A stretch of DNA of 64,000 bases. It comes from Mycolicibacterium iranicum. Its GTDB lineage: Bacteria > Actinomycetota > Actinomycetes > Mycobacteriales > Mycobacteriaceae. The stretch spans positions 534,341-598,340 of the forward strand of contig NZ_LQPC01000047.1 in NCBI RefSeq assembly GCF_002101705.1. Reading direction: 5' to 3'. Position 1 is the stretch's first letter; each line of letters opens with the position of its first letter. The notes beneath the pieces are model-generated. The model was not told the origin of the DNA, made no database searches, and worked only from the letters and a program-made list of their open reading frames with translations. Both the position numbers and the translations under genes were made by a program. Below are positions 54,038 through 62,623 of the stretch, piece by piece.

Positions 54038-54772
54038 TCACGGCAGCTTGGAGGCGGCTCCCTCGTCGAGAAGCCACACGGTGGCTTCACTGCCGACGGC
54101 TCCGGCCGCGGGGATGTCGACCGGCTCGGCGCCGCCGACCGCGGCGGCCACCGCATCCGCTTTGCCCTCGCCGGACACCACCAGCCAGACCTCGCGCGAC
54201 CGTGCGATCGCGGGAAGCGTCAACGTGATTCGCCGCGGCGGAGGCTTCGGGGAATCGGTCACGCCGACGACGAACCGATCGGTCTCCTTGACGGCGGCCG
54301 TGTCCGGGAACAGCGAGTTGACATGTCCTTCGGGCCCCATGCCGAGCAGGTGCACGTCGAATCGGGGGCCGGTGGCCTCGAAGTTGCCGATGACGACCTG
54401 CTCGTAACCCGCTGCGGCCGCGTCCAGATCGTCGCCGAACTCGCCGTCGGTCGCGGCCATCGCGTGCACGTTGGTCTCGGGGATCTCGACGTGGTCCAGG
54501 AGCGCCTCACGGGCCTGCTTGTCGTTGCGCTCGTCGTGGTCCGCCGCAACGAATCGCTCATCGCCCCAATAGATGTGAACCTTCGACCAGTCGATGTCGC
54601 CGCTGCGTTCGCCGACGCGTTTCAGCAGGCCGATTCCGGTGCCACCGCCGGTGAGCACAATCGTGGCCTCGTTGCGCGCCGAGATAGCCGCATTGATCGC
54701 CTCCACGAGCCTGTCACCGGCCGCGGCGACCAACGCGTCGGTGTCGGCGTACTTCTCGATCGTCACCGTCAT
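54038..54772 (-). CDS. pgl: 6-phosphogluconolactonase
   Basis: Hydrolyses 6-phosphogluconolactone in the oxidative pentose-phosphate pathway. The 244-residue protein of the DevB/SOL family has ATIVLTGGGTGIGLLKRVG, VHIYWGDERFVAADHDERN, FDVHLLGMGPEGHVNSLFP and RRITLTLPAIARSREVWLVV. ATG 54772 overlaps the opcA stop (ATGA). It is the last gene of the minus-strand tkt-tal-zwf-opcA-pgl operon. Confidence 0.97.
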   Translation of the reverse strand: MTVTIEKYADTDALVAAAGDRLVEAINAAISARNEATIVLTGGGTGIGLLKRVGERSGDIDWSKVHIYWGDERFVAADHDERNDKQAREALLDHVEIPETNVHAMAATDGEFGDDLDAAAAGYEQVVIGNFEATGPRFDVHLLGMGPEGHVNSLFPDTAAVKETDRFVVGVTDSPKPPPRRITLTLPAIARSREVWLVVSGEGKADAVAAAVGGAEPVDIPAAGAVGSEATVWLLDEGAASKLP

Positions 54773-55680
54773 ACGTATTGCACCTTCTCGATCCCCTTCA
54801 GCGCTTCGAAATAGATTTCGTCGGCATCGAGGCGACGCATGTCCTCGGCCAGACACTCGCGAGTTTCCCTGCGAGCCAACGGCACCAGCGCCTCGGGCTT
54901 GGAGGTACGGGTGATCCTCGCGGTGACTCCCTCCTGCGGGCGGCTCAGGACGATCGTCTCGCTGTCGCGAACGAGCTCGACCTTGAGCTCGCCGACCGCG
55001 CGCTGAACGGGTCCGTCGATCCGGCTAGCCAGCCAGCCCGCCAGCACGTCGAGCGCGGGTTCGGTGGCCAGGCCGGACACCAGGGCGGAATTGATCGGTT
55101 CATGAGGCGGTTCGTCGACGGCAGCGGCAAGCAGTGCCCGCCAATAGGTGATCCGGCTCCAGGCCAGATCGGTGTCGCCCGGCGTATAGCCCTCGAGCCG
55201 ACCTTTGATGGACTGCAGCGGGTCGGTGCCGTTTGTGGCATCGGTGATTCGGCGCAGTGCAAGCCGGCCCAGCGGATCCTGGGCGGGCACCGGCGGAGCG
55301 ACGTCGGGCCACCACGTAACGACCGGGGTGTCAGGAAGCAGGAACGGCATCACCACACTGCTGGCGTGGTTGGCCAGCGGACCCGAAAGCCGAAGAACGA
55401 CAACCTCGTTGGCGCCCGCATCACTGCCGACACGCAGCTGGGCATCCAACCGGGCCTTATCCGCACGTCGATCACCCGGCGCCACGACGATGACGCGGCA
55501 AGGATGCTCGCGGCTCGCCGCATTGGCAGCGTCGATGGACTCCTCGAGCACTGCTTCGGTGTCCGGTGCGATGACCAGGGTGAGAACACGGCCCAATGTG
55601 ATGGCGCCGCCCTCCTCCCGCAAGGCCTGGATCCGCTTGTTGATGGCACCGGTATCGGTGTTGGGCATGTCGATGATCAC
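54769..55680 (-). CDS. opcA: OpcA, glucose-6-phosphate dehydrogenase assembly protein
   Basis: An allosteric/assembly partner of Zwf in cyanobacteria and actinobacteria. The 303-residue length equals the mycobacterial protein. It starts IIDMPNTDTGAINKRIQALR at a GTG overlapping the zwf stop (GTGA), and shows VLTLVIAPDTEAVLEESIDA, ANEVVVLRLSGPLANHASSV, LLPDTPVVTWWPDVAP and a final ECLAEDMRRLDADEIYFEAL. No enzymatic motif is expected. Confidence 0.96.
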   Translation of the reverse strand: MIIDMPNTDTGAINKRIQALREEGGAITLGRVLTLVIAPDTEAVLEESIDAANAASREHPCRVIVVAPGDRRADKARLDAQLRVGSDAGANEVVVLRLSGPLANHASSVVMPFLLPDTPVVTWWPDVAPPVPAQDPLGRLALRRITDATNGTDPLQSIKGRLEGYTPGDTDLAWSRITYWRALLAAAVDEPPHEPINSALVSGLATEPALDVLAGWLASRIDGPVQRAVGELKVELVRDSETIVLSRPQEGVTARITRTSKPEALVPLARRETRECLAEDMRRLDADEIYFEALKGIEKVQYV

Positions 55681-57218
55681 GGCCGCCTCCATTCGCGGCC
55701 AGACCGCTTGAGCATCTCGAACGCCGAATCCGGTCCCCAGCCGCCCGACTCGTAGGGCTCGGGGTGTCCTTGGGCCTCATCCTGGGCCGCCCAGAACTCC
55801 AGCGCGGGATCGAGAATCTTCCAGGCCAGCTCGACTTCCTCGTTCACCGGGAACAGCGAGGGCTCGCCGAGCAGAACGTCGAGGATCAGGCGTTCGTACG
55901 CCTCCGGCGACTCCTCGGCAAAAGCCGAACCGTAGGAGAAGTCCATGCTGACGTCACGGACTTCCATCTTGTTTCCGGGCACCTTGGAGCCGAAGCGCAT
56001 CGTGATGCCCTCGTCGGGCTGCACTCGGATCACCAGCGCGTTCTGCCCAAGTTCCTCGGTCATGGTCGCGTCGAACGGCAGATGCGGGGCCCGTTTGAAG
56101 ATCAGCGCGATCTCGGTCACCCTGCGGCCGAGGCGTTTTCCGGTGCGCAGGTAGAACGGGACACCGGCCCAGCGGCGGGTGTCGACGTCGACGGTGATCG
56201 CCGCGAACGTCTCCGTCGTCGACGTCGTCGAGAAGCCCTCTTCTTCAAGTAGCCCGACCACGCGTTCCCCACCCTGCCAGCCTGCGGTGTACTGACCACG
56301 CGCGGTGGTCTCGTCGAGCGGCTCGGCAAGAGTGCTCGCCGAGAGCACCTTGATCTTTTCGGCCTGCAGCTCGGCGGGGGAGAAGTTGACCGGTTCCTCC
56401 ATGGCCGTCAGCGCCAGCAGCTGCAGCAGATGGTTCTGGATGACGTCGCGCGCCGCGCCGACACCGTCGTAGTAGCCACCTCGTCCGCCGAGCCCGATGT
56501 CCTCGGCCATGGTGATCTGCACGCTGTCGACATAGTGCGCATTCCACACCGGCTCGAACATCTCGTTGGCGAAGCGCAGCGCCAGGATGTTCTGCACCGT
56601 CTCCTTGCCCAGGTAGTGGTCGATCCGGAAGACCGACGACTCGGGGAAGACGTCGTTGACGATCTTGTTGAGCTCCTCGGCACTCTTCAAGTCGTGACCG
56701 AACGGCTTCTCGATCACCACCCTGCTCCAGTGGCCGTCGGACTTCTTGGCCAGCCCTGTTCGCGAAAGCTGTTCGAGCACCTGCGGAAACGCCTTGGGCG
56801 GAATCGACAGATAGAACGCGTGATTGCCGCCGGTGCCTCGCTCGGCATCGAGCTTGTTCAGTGTTTCGGCCAGCCGTGCGAACCCGGCCTCGTCGTCGAA
56901 AGTGCCCTGGACGAACCGGAAACCCTCGGCGAGGCGGTCCCACACCTCCTGGCGGAACGGTGTGCGCGCGTGCTGCTTGACCGCCTCGTAGACGACCTGC
57001 CCGAAATCCTCGTCGGCCCAGTCCCGCCGGGCGAAACCGACGAGTGCGAACGACGGCGGCAGAAGGCCCCGGTTGGCCAGGTCGTAGATTGCCGGCATCA
57101 GCTTCTTGCGCGCCAGGTCGCCTGTCACGCCGAAGATCACCACACTGCACGGTCCGGCGATGCGGGGCATGCGCTTGTCGCGCTTGTCCCGCAACGGGTT
57201 AGACCAGGGCTGGGTCAT
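55677..57218 (-). CDS. zwf: Glucose-6-phosphate 1-dehydrogenase
   Basis: First step of the oxidative pentose-phosphate pathway, making NADPH or a related reduced cofactor. The 513-residue product has the dinucleotide motif VVIFGVTGDLARKKLMPAI, the active-site motif RIDHYLGKETVQNILALRFAN and VVIEKPFGHDL. ATG 57218 gives the family-typical N-terminus TQPWSNPLRDKRDKRMPRIA; an in-frame TTG at 57239 is less likely. It is the Zwf2 type, linked with opcA. Confidence 0.98.
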   Translation of the reverse strand: MTQPWSNPLRDKRDKRMPRIAGPCSVVIFGVTGDLARKKLMPAIYDLANRGLLPPSFALVGFARRDWADEDFGQVVYEAVKQHARTPFRQEVWDRLAEGFRFVQGTFDDEAGFARLAETLNKLDAERGTGGNHAFYLSIPPKAFPQVLEQLSRTGLAKKSDGHWSRVVIEKPFGHDLKSAEELNKIVNDVFPESSVFRIDHYLGKETVQNILALRFANEMFEPVWNAHYVDSVQITMAEDIGLGGRGGYYDGVGAARDVIQNHLLQLLALTAMEEPVNFSPAELQAEKIKVLSASTLAEPLDETTARGQYTAGWQGGERVVGLLEEEGFSTTSTTETFAAITVDVDTRRWAGVPFYLRTGKRLGRRVTEIALIFKRAPHLPFDATMTEELGQNALVIRVQPDEGITMRFGSKVPGNKMEVRDVSMDFSYGSAFAEESPEAYERLILDVLLGEPSLFPVNEEVELAWKILDPALEFWAAQDEAQGHPEPYESGGWGPDSAFEMLKRSGREWRRP

Positions 57219-57254
57219 CGTCGATCGCTCTTCGCGCAAGCGCTCATCGGCCAG

Positions 57255-58370
57255 TCACTTCTTGTCGTCGAGCTGACCCTGGGTGGCTTCGAGAAGCTCG
57301 TGCCAGGACTTTTCGAACTTGTCCACGCCCTCGTCCTCGAGCACCCTGAACACGTCCGGCAGATCGATGCCGATCGAGGCGAGCTTGTCGAAGACTTCCT
57401 GTGCCTCGGCGGCGCGTCCGGTCACCGTGTCACCGGTGATGACGCCGTGGTCGGCGACCGCGTCGATCGTCTTCTCCGGCATGGTGTTCACCGTGTTCGG
57501 GGCGACCAGTTCGGTGACGTAGAGCGTGTCGGCGTAATCGGGGTTCTTCACGCCGGTCGACGCCCACAGCGGGCGCTGAACGCGTGCGCCGGCTGCCTTG
57601 AGCTTCTCGAAACGCTCTCCGCCCGAGAAGATCTCCTCGTAGGCGGCGTAGGCCAGGCGGGCGTTGGCGACGCCGGCCTGACCGCGCAGCGCCAGCGCCT
57701 CGTCGGATCCGATCTCTTCAAGCCGCTTGTCGATTTCGGTGTCCACGCGGGAGACGAAGAACGACGCCACGGAGTGGATGGTGGAGACGTCGTGGCCGGC
57801 CTCCTTGGCCTTCTCCAGACCCTGCAGGTAGGCATCCATCACCAGGCGGTGCCGCTCGACGGAGAAGATCAGAGTGACGTTGACCGAGATGCCCTCGGCG
57901 AGAACCGACGCGATGGCCGGAATCCCGGCCTCGGTGGCCGGGATCTTGATCAGCAGGTTGGGGCGGTCGACGATCTTCCAGAGCTCGATGGCCTGGAGGA
58001 TCGTCTTGTCGGTGTCATGCGCCAGGCGCGGGTCGACCTCGATCGACACCCGACCGTCGACACCGCCGGACTGCTCGTAGATCTTGGCGAAGACGTCGCA
58101 GGCGTTGCGGACGTCGTCGGTGGTGACGGTGCGGATGGTCGCGTCCACATCGGCGCCGCGTTCGGCCAGTTCTTTGATCTGAGCGTCGTAGGCATCGCCC
58201 TTGGACAGGGCAGCCTGGAAGATCGAAGGGTTCGTGGTGACCCCGACGATGCTCTTGGTGTCGATGAGCTCCTGCAGATTGCCGGTCTGCAGTCGGTCCC
58301 GCGAGAGGTCGTCGAGCCAGACGGACACGCCGGCTTCAGACAATGCGGCCAGATTCTCGTTCTGGGTCAT
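57255..58370 (-). CDS. tal: Transaldolase
   Basis: Transfers a three-carbon unit between sugar phosphates. The 371-residue protein, the long actinobacterial type, shows VSVWLDDLSRDRLQTGNLQE, IVGVTTNPSIFQAAL, GRVSIEVDPRLAHDT, LLIKIPATEAGIPAI with the Schiff-base Lys, and RPLWASTGVKNPDYADTLYV. ATG 58370 is preceded by AAGGAA. It lies 15 nt after tkt in the same operon. Confidence 0.98.
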   Translation of the reverse strand: MTQNENLAALSEAGVSVWLDDLSRDRLQTGNLQELIDTKSIVGVTTNPSIFQAALSKGDAYDAQIKELAERGADVDATIRTVTTDDVRNACDVFAKIYEQSGGVDGRVSIEVDPRLAHDTDKTILQAIELWKIVDRPNLLIKIPATEAGIPAIASVLAEGISVNVTLIFSVERHRLVMDAYLQGLEKAKEAGHDVSTIHSVASFFVSRVDTEIDKRLEEIGSDEALALRGQAGVANARLAYAAYEEIFSGGERFEKLKAAGARVQRPLWASTGVKNPDYADTLYVTELVAPNTVNTMPEKTIDAVADHGVITGDTVTGRAAEAQEVFDKLASIGIDLPDVFRVLEDEGVDKFEKSWHELLEATQGQLDDKK

Positions 58371-58385
58371 TTCGGTTCCTTCTGG

Positions 58386-60476
58386 TTAGTTGTCGATGGA
58401 GCGTTCTGCCGCGGCTGCCACTGCCTCGGGGGTGAAGCCGAACTCGCGGAACAGCGTCTTGTCGTCGGCGGATTCGCCGTAGTGCTCGATCGAGATGATT
58501 TCGCCGGTGTCGCCGACGAGCTTGTACCAACTCTGTGCGACCGCTGCTTCCACAGCGACCCTGGCCGACACCCCGGGCGGGAGGACGCTGTCGCGGTACT
58601 CCTTGGGCTGGGACTCGAACCATTCGACACACGGCATCGACACCACCGCCGCGGTGATGTCCTTCTCCGCCAGCAGCTTCTTCGCTTCGACCGCCAATTG
58701 CAGTTCCGAGCCCGTGCCGATCAGGATCACATCGGCGGTCGTGGCGTCGTCGCCGCCGAGCACGTACCCGCCGCGGCCGACACCGTCGGCGTCGGTGCCC
58801 TCCAGAACCGGGATGCCCTGCCGAGTGAGGATGAAACCGACCGGACCGCTGCCGTTGCCCCGGGCGAGGATGCTGCGCCACGCGTATGCCGTCTCGTTCG
58901 GATCACCCGGCCGGACCACCGACAGGTTCGGGATCGCGCGCAACGCCGCGAGGTGCTCGATCGGCTGGTGTGTCGGTCCGTCCTCGCCGAGGCCGATCGA
59001 ATCGTGGGTCCAGATGTAGATGGTGTCGATGTCCATCAGGGATGCCAGCCGCACCGCGGGACGCATGTAGTCGGAGAACTGCAGGAACGTGCCGCCGAAG
59101 GCGCGGGTGGGCCCGTGCAGCACGATGCCCGACAGAATCGATCCCATCGCGTGTTCGCGGATACCGAAGTGCAGTACCCGGCCGTACCAGTCCGCGCTGA
59201 AGTCGTCGGTGGAGATCGACGGCGGGCCAAAGGATTTCACGCCCTTGATCGTCGTGTTGTTGGAGCCGGCGAGGTCCGCGGAGCCGCCCCACAGCTCGGG
59301 CAGCTTGGGGGCGACGTCGTTGAGCACCTGACCGAATGCGGCGCGGGTGGCGACGGCCTTGGACCCCGGCTCCCAGTAGGTGAGGTCGGCATCCCAGCCG
59401 TCGGGGAGTTCTTGGGCCAGCAGGCGGTCCAGCAGCTTCTTGCGCTCGGGCTCGCGCTGGGCCCACGCGTCGAACTCCGGCTGCCACTTCTCATGGGCTT
59501 CCTTGCCACGCGCCTGCAGCCCGCGGGTGTGGGCGATGACCTCATCGGTGACCTCGAAGGTCTTCTCCGGATCGAAGCCGAGGATCTTCTTGGTGGCCGC
59601 GACCTCGTCATCGCCGAGCGCCGAACCGTGGACGCCGCCGGTGTTCATCTTGTTCGGCGCGGGATAGCCGATGATGGTGCGCAGCGCGATGAACGACGGC
59701 TTGTCTGTGACCTTCTTCGCCTCCGCGATCGCCTGTTCGATTCCGACGACGTTCTCGCCGCCCTCGATCTCCTGGACGTGCCAGCCGTAGGCGCGGTACC
59801 GGGCGGCGACGTCCTCGGACAGCGCGATGTTGGTGTCGTGCTCGATGGAGATCTGGTTCTTGTCGTAGAACACGATCAGGTTGCCGAGCTGCTGGGTGCC
59901 CGCCAGCGAGGACGCCTCGCTGGTCACCCCTTCCTCGATGTCGCCGTCGGAGGCGATGACGTAGATGTAGTGATCGAACGGGCTTGTGCCGGGCGCGGCG
60001 TCGGGGTCGAACAGGCCGCGCTCGTAGCGGGCGGCCATCGCCATGCCGACCGCCGAGGCCAGGCCCTGACCGAGTGGACCGGTGGTGATCTCCACACCGG
60101 CCGTATGGCGGAATTCGGGATGGCCCGGTGTCTTGGACTTGAACGTCCGCAGCGACTCGATGTCGGGGAGCTCGAGCCCGAACCCGCCGAGGTAGAGCTG
60201 GATGTAGAGCGTCAGGCTGGAGTGTCCGCAGGACAGCACAAAACGGTCGCGGCCTAGCCAGTGCACGTCGTTGGGGTCGTGGCGCATCTGCCGCTGGAAC
60301 AGCGTGTAGGCAAGCGGGGCGAGGCTCATCGCGGTGCCCGGGTGACCGTTCCCGACCTTCTGCACGGCGTCGGCAGCCAGCACCCGAACGGTGTCGACCG
60401 CACGCGAATCGAGGTCGGTCCAGTCGTCGGGATGGTTAGGGCGGGTCAGGGAATTGATCTCTTCGATCGTGGTCAC
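58386..60476 (-). CDS. tkt: Transketolase
   Basis: Thiamine-diphosphate enzyme moving two-carbon units in the pentose-phosphate pathway. The 696-residue product has KVGNGHPGTAMSLAPLAYTL, the TPP-binding region IASDGDIEEGVTSEASSLAG with NLIVFYDKNQ, RVLHFGIREHAMGSILSGIV and DSIGLGEDGPTHQPIEHLAA. The GTG at 60476 is preceded by AGGAG 9 nt away and gives the family start TTIEEINSLTRPNHP. It is the first gene of the operon, divergent from ctaB. Confidence 0.98.
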   Translation of the reverse strand: MTTIEEINSLTRPNHPDDWTDLDSRAVDTVRVLAADAVQKVGNGHPGTAMSLAPLAYTLFQRQMRHDPNDVHWLGRDRFVLSCGHSSLTLYIQLYLGGFGLELPDIESLRTFKSKTPGHPEFRHTAGVEITTGPLGQGLASAVGMAMAARYERGLFDPDAAPGTSPFDHYIYVIASDGDIEEGVTSEASSLAGTQQLGNLIVFYDKNQISIEHDTNIALSEDVAARYRAYGWHVQEIEGGENVVGIEQAIAEAKKVTDKPSFIALRTIIGYPAPNKMNTGGVHGSALGDDEVAATKKILGFDPEKTFEVTDEVIAHTRGLQARGKEAHEKWQPEFDAWAQREPERKKLLDRLLAQELPDGWDADLTYWEPGSKAVATRAAFGQVLNDVAPKLPELWGGSADLAGSNNTTIKGVKSFGPPSISTDDFSADWYGRVLHFGIREHAMGSILSGIVLHGPTRAFGGTFLQFSDYMRPAVRLASLMDIDTIYIWTHDSIGLGEDGPTHQPIEHLAALRAIPNLSVVRPGDPNETAYAWRSILARGNGSGPVGFILTRQGIPVLEGTDADGVGRGGYVLGGDDATTADVILIGTGSELQLAVEAKKLLAEKDITAAVVSMPCVEWFESQPKEYRDSVLPPGVSARVAVEAAVAQSWYKLVGDTGEIISIEHYGESADDKTLFREFGFTPEAVAAAAERSIDN

Positions 60477-60610
60477 GAAGCGCGCTCCTAAAGCTCGACG
60501 GGCGGTGTGAATCCGCTTCATCCACCCTAGTGGTGAACGCTTGGACGTCGCAGAGGTCATCCCTCCTTCCAGGTGAACCGACCCTGCATTTTCAGACACC
60601 GGCCTCCGCG

Positions 60611-60633
60611 GTCTACCATCCTCTGTAGTAGAC
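60611..60633. promoter_or_regulatory. Inverted repeat between tkt and ctaB
   Basis: GTCTAC (60611-60616) and GTAGAC (60628-60633) are inverted copies 11 nt apart, 43 nt upstream of the ctaB start in the 199-nt divergent region. It is a candidate operator for ctaB; no regulator is known from the sequence. The rest of the region shows no gene. Confidence 0.35.
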
Positions 60634-60675
60634 GCCTTCCGGGGTCGTTGCCGTTGTCGCTGAGGAGTTGGTTGC

Positions 60676-61617
60676 GTGAGGATTCGCGAAGGCCACCTCA
60701 TCGACGATGCCGCCGAGGGGCCGATCCGATTCCGCACCCGGCTGCTTGGCTACATCGGGCTCACCAAGCCCCGCGTCATCGAACTTCTCCTCGTCACCAC
60801 GATCCCGGCGATGCTGCTGGCCGACCGCGGCACCGTCGACCCTCTGCTGATCCTCAACACACTGGTGGGCGGCCTGCTGGCCGCGGCAGGCGCCAACACG
60901 CTCAACTGCGTCGCCGACGCGGATATCGACAAGAAGATGAAGCGCACCGAGCGGCGGGCGCTGGCCCGCGCCACGGTGCCCCGCAGCCACGCGCTGATCT
61001 TCGGCCTGACACTGTCGGTCGCTTCGTTCTTCTGGCTGTGGTGGACCACCAACTTGCTGTCGGCGCACCTGGCCGGCGCGACCATCGCCTTCTACGTGCT
61101 CGTCTACACCCTGCTGCTCAAGCGCAGGACCTCGCAGAACGTCGTGTGGGGCGGGGCAGCGGGCTGCATGCCCGTGATGATCGGATGGTCGGCGGTGACC
61201 GGCACGATCCAGTGGCCCGCCCTGGTGATGTTCCTGATCATCTTCTTCTGGACACCGCCGCACACCTGGGCGCTGGCCATGCGTTACAAAGAGGACTACG
61301 AGGCCGCCGGAGTGCCGATGCTTCCCGTGGTCGCCACCGAGCAGCAGGTGACCAAGCAGATCCTCATCTACACCTGGCTGACCGTCGCCGCCACGCTCGC
61401 GCTCGCTCTGACCACCGGCTGGCTCTACACCTCGGTCGCGATCCTGGCGGGCACCTGGTTCCTCGTGATGGCCCACCAGCTCTACGCCGGAGTGCGCCGC
61501 GGTGAGCCGGTGAAACCGCTGCGCCTTTTCCTGCAGTCCAACAACTACCTCGCCGTCGTGTTCTGCGCACTCGCCGTCGACTCCGCGCTCGCGCTGCCGA
61601 CCCTGCTGCACGTCTGA
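60676..61617 (+). CDS. ctaB: Protohaem IX farnesyltransferase (haem O synthase)
   Basis: Attaches farnesyl to haem b, giving haem O for cytochrome oxidase. The 313-residue UbiA-superfamily protein has about eight or nine membrane helices. The prenyl-diphosphate motif is NCVADADIDKKMKRTERRAL and the second Asp-region is RYKEDYEAAGVPMLPVV. YIGLTKPRVIELLLVTTIPA is the typical start. The GTG has TGAGGAG 8 nt upstream. It stands opposite tkt, as in other mycobacteria. Confidence 0.97.
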   Translation: MRIREGHLIDDAAEGPIRFRTRLLGYIGLTKPRVIELLLVTTIPAMLLADRGTVDPLLILNTLVGGLLAAAGANTLNCVADADIDKKMKRTERRALARATVPRSHALIFGLTLSVASFFWLWWTTNLLSAHLAGATIAFYVLVYTLLLKRRTSQNVVWGGAAGCMPVMIGWSAVTGTIQWPALVMFLIIFFWTPPHTWALAMRYKEDYEAAGVPMLPVVATEQQVTKQILIYTWLTVAATLALALTTGWLYTSVAILAGTWFLVMAHQLYAGVRRGEPVKPLRLFLQSNNYLAVVFCALAVDSALALPTLLHV

Positions 61618-61619
61618 CC

Positions 61620-62564
61620 GTGGCCACGCACGTCTCGCCGGACAACTTCATCCGTGCCGAGACCGACCAGTACTTCGCCAACATCTCCCGCTCGGGGCTC
61701 GGCGAATTTCTCCATTTCCGCGATTTCGGCCCCCTCGACGACCAGCTCGTCGTCCGGCAGAACCGGGACACCCTGTACTCGGCGGCGGTGTTCGACCTCG
61801 ATGCCGGGCCCGTCAGCATCACGCTGCCCGACGCCGGAGGTCGGTTCCGTTCGCTGCAGGTGATCACGCAGGATCACTACGTCCCCGAGGTCAGCTACAC
61901 CGCGGGCACCCACACCTTCGACCGGGAGCGCATCGGTACCCGGTACGTGATGGTGGCGCTGCGCACGCTGGTGAATCCGAACGACCCAACTGATCTGGCT
62001 GCTGTCCACGCGCTGCAGGACGGCGTCGTCGTCGAGCAGGCGGGCAAGGGCACATTCGAGATTCCCGACTGGGATCCCGCCAGTCAGAAGACGGTGCGCG
62101 ACGCCTTGGTCGCGCTGTTTTCCACGCTGCCCGACAGCCGCGGGATGTTCGGTGCCGAGGGCGAGGTGGATCCGGTGCGCCGGCTGATCGGTTCCGCGGC
62201 GGCTTGGGGCGGCAACCCCGAGCGGGAGGCGCTGTACTTGACCGTGAACCCGCCGGCCAACGATGGCCAGACGGTGCACCGCCTGACCGTGCGCGACGTA
62301 CCCGTCGACGGATTCTGGTCGATCACCGTCTACAACGCCGACGGCTACTTCACCCCGAACTCCCAGAACGCGTACTGCATCAACGACGTCACGGCGGTCA
62401 AGGACGACGACGGCTCGGTCACGGTGCAGTTCGGGGGCTGCGATGGATCCGCGCGGAACTGCCTGCCCATCACGCCGGGCTGGAACTACCTGGTGCGGCT
62501 CTACCGGCCCCGGCCCGAGATCCTCGACGGGACGTGGACGTTTCCGCAAGCACGGCCTGCGTAA
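61620..62564 (+). CDS. DUF1254/DUF1214-type protein
   Basis: A 314-residue protein with a DUF1254-like N-terminal half (FIRAETDQYFANISRSGLGE, VRQNRDTLYSAAVFDLDAGP, VSITLPDAGGRFRSLQVITQ) and a DUF1214-like C-terminal half (FWSITVYNADGYFTPNSQNA, PGWNYLVRLYRPRPEILDG). The families' biochemical role is unknown. No signal peptide is seen, although many relatives have one. The GTG lies 2 nt after ctaB, so it is probably co-transcribed; a link with haem O is not implied by its sequence. Confidence 0.85.
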   Translation: MATHVSPDNFIRAETDQYFANISRSGLGEFLHFRDFGPLDDQLVVRQNRDTLYSAAVFDLDAGPVSITLPDAGGRFRSLQVITQDHYVPEVSYTAGTHTFDRERIGTRYVMVALRTLVNPNDPTDLAAVHALQDGVVVEQAGKGTFEIPDWDPASQKTVRDALVALFSTLPDSRGMFGAEGEVDPVRRLIGSAAAWGGNPEREALYLTVNPPANDGQTVHRLTVRDVPVDGFWSITVYNADGYFTPNSQNAYCINDVTAVKDDDGSVTVQFGGCDGSARNCLPITPGWNYLVRLYRPRPEILDGTWTFPQARPA

Positions 62565-62623
62565 CAGGGGCGCAACCCCGAGGGCACCTCCCGGTAGCCC
62601 TCCGGCCATACGGTGCTCAACCT

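Noticed and set aside
56430..60257. A 1275-codon open frame on the plus strand
   Set aside because: It is fully antisense to zwf, tal and tkt, whose motifs are unmistakable. Long stop-free antisense frames are expected in high-GC coding DNA.
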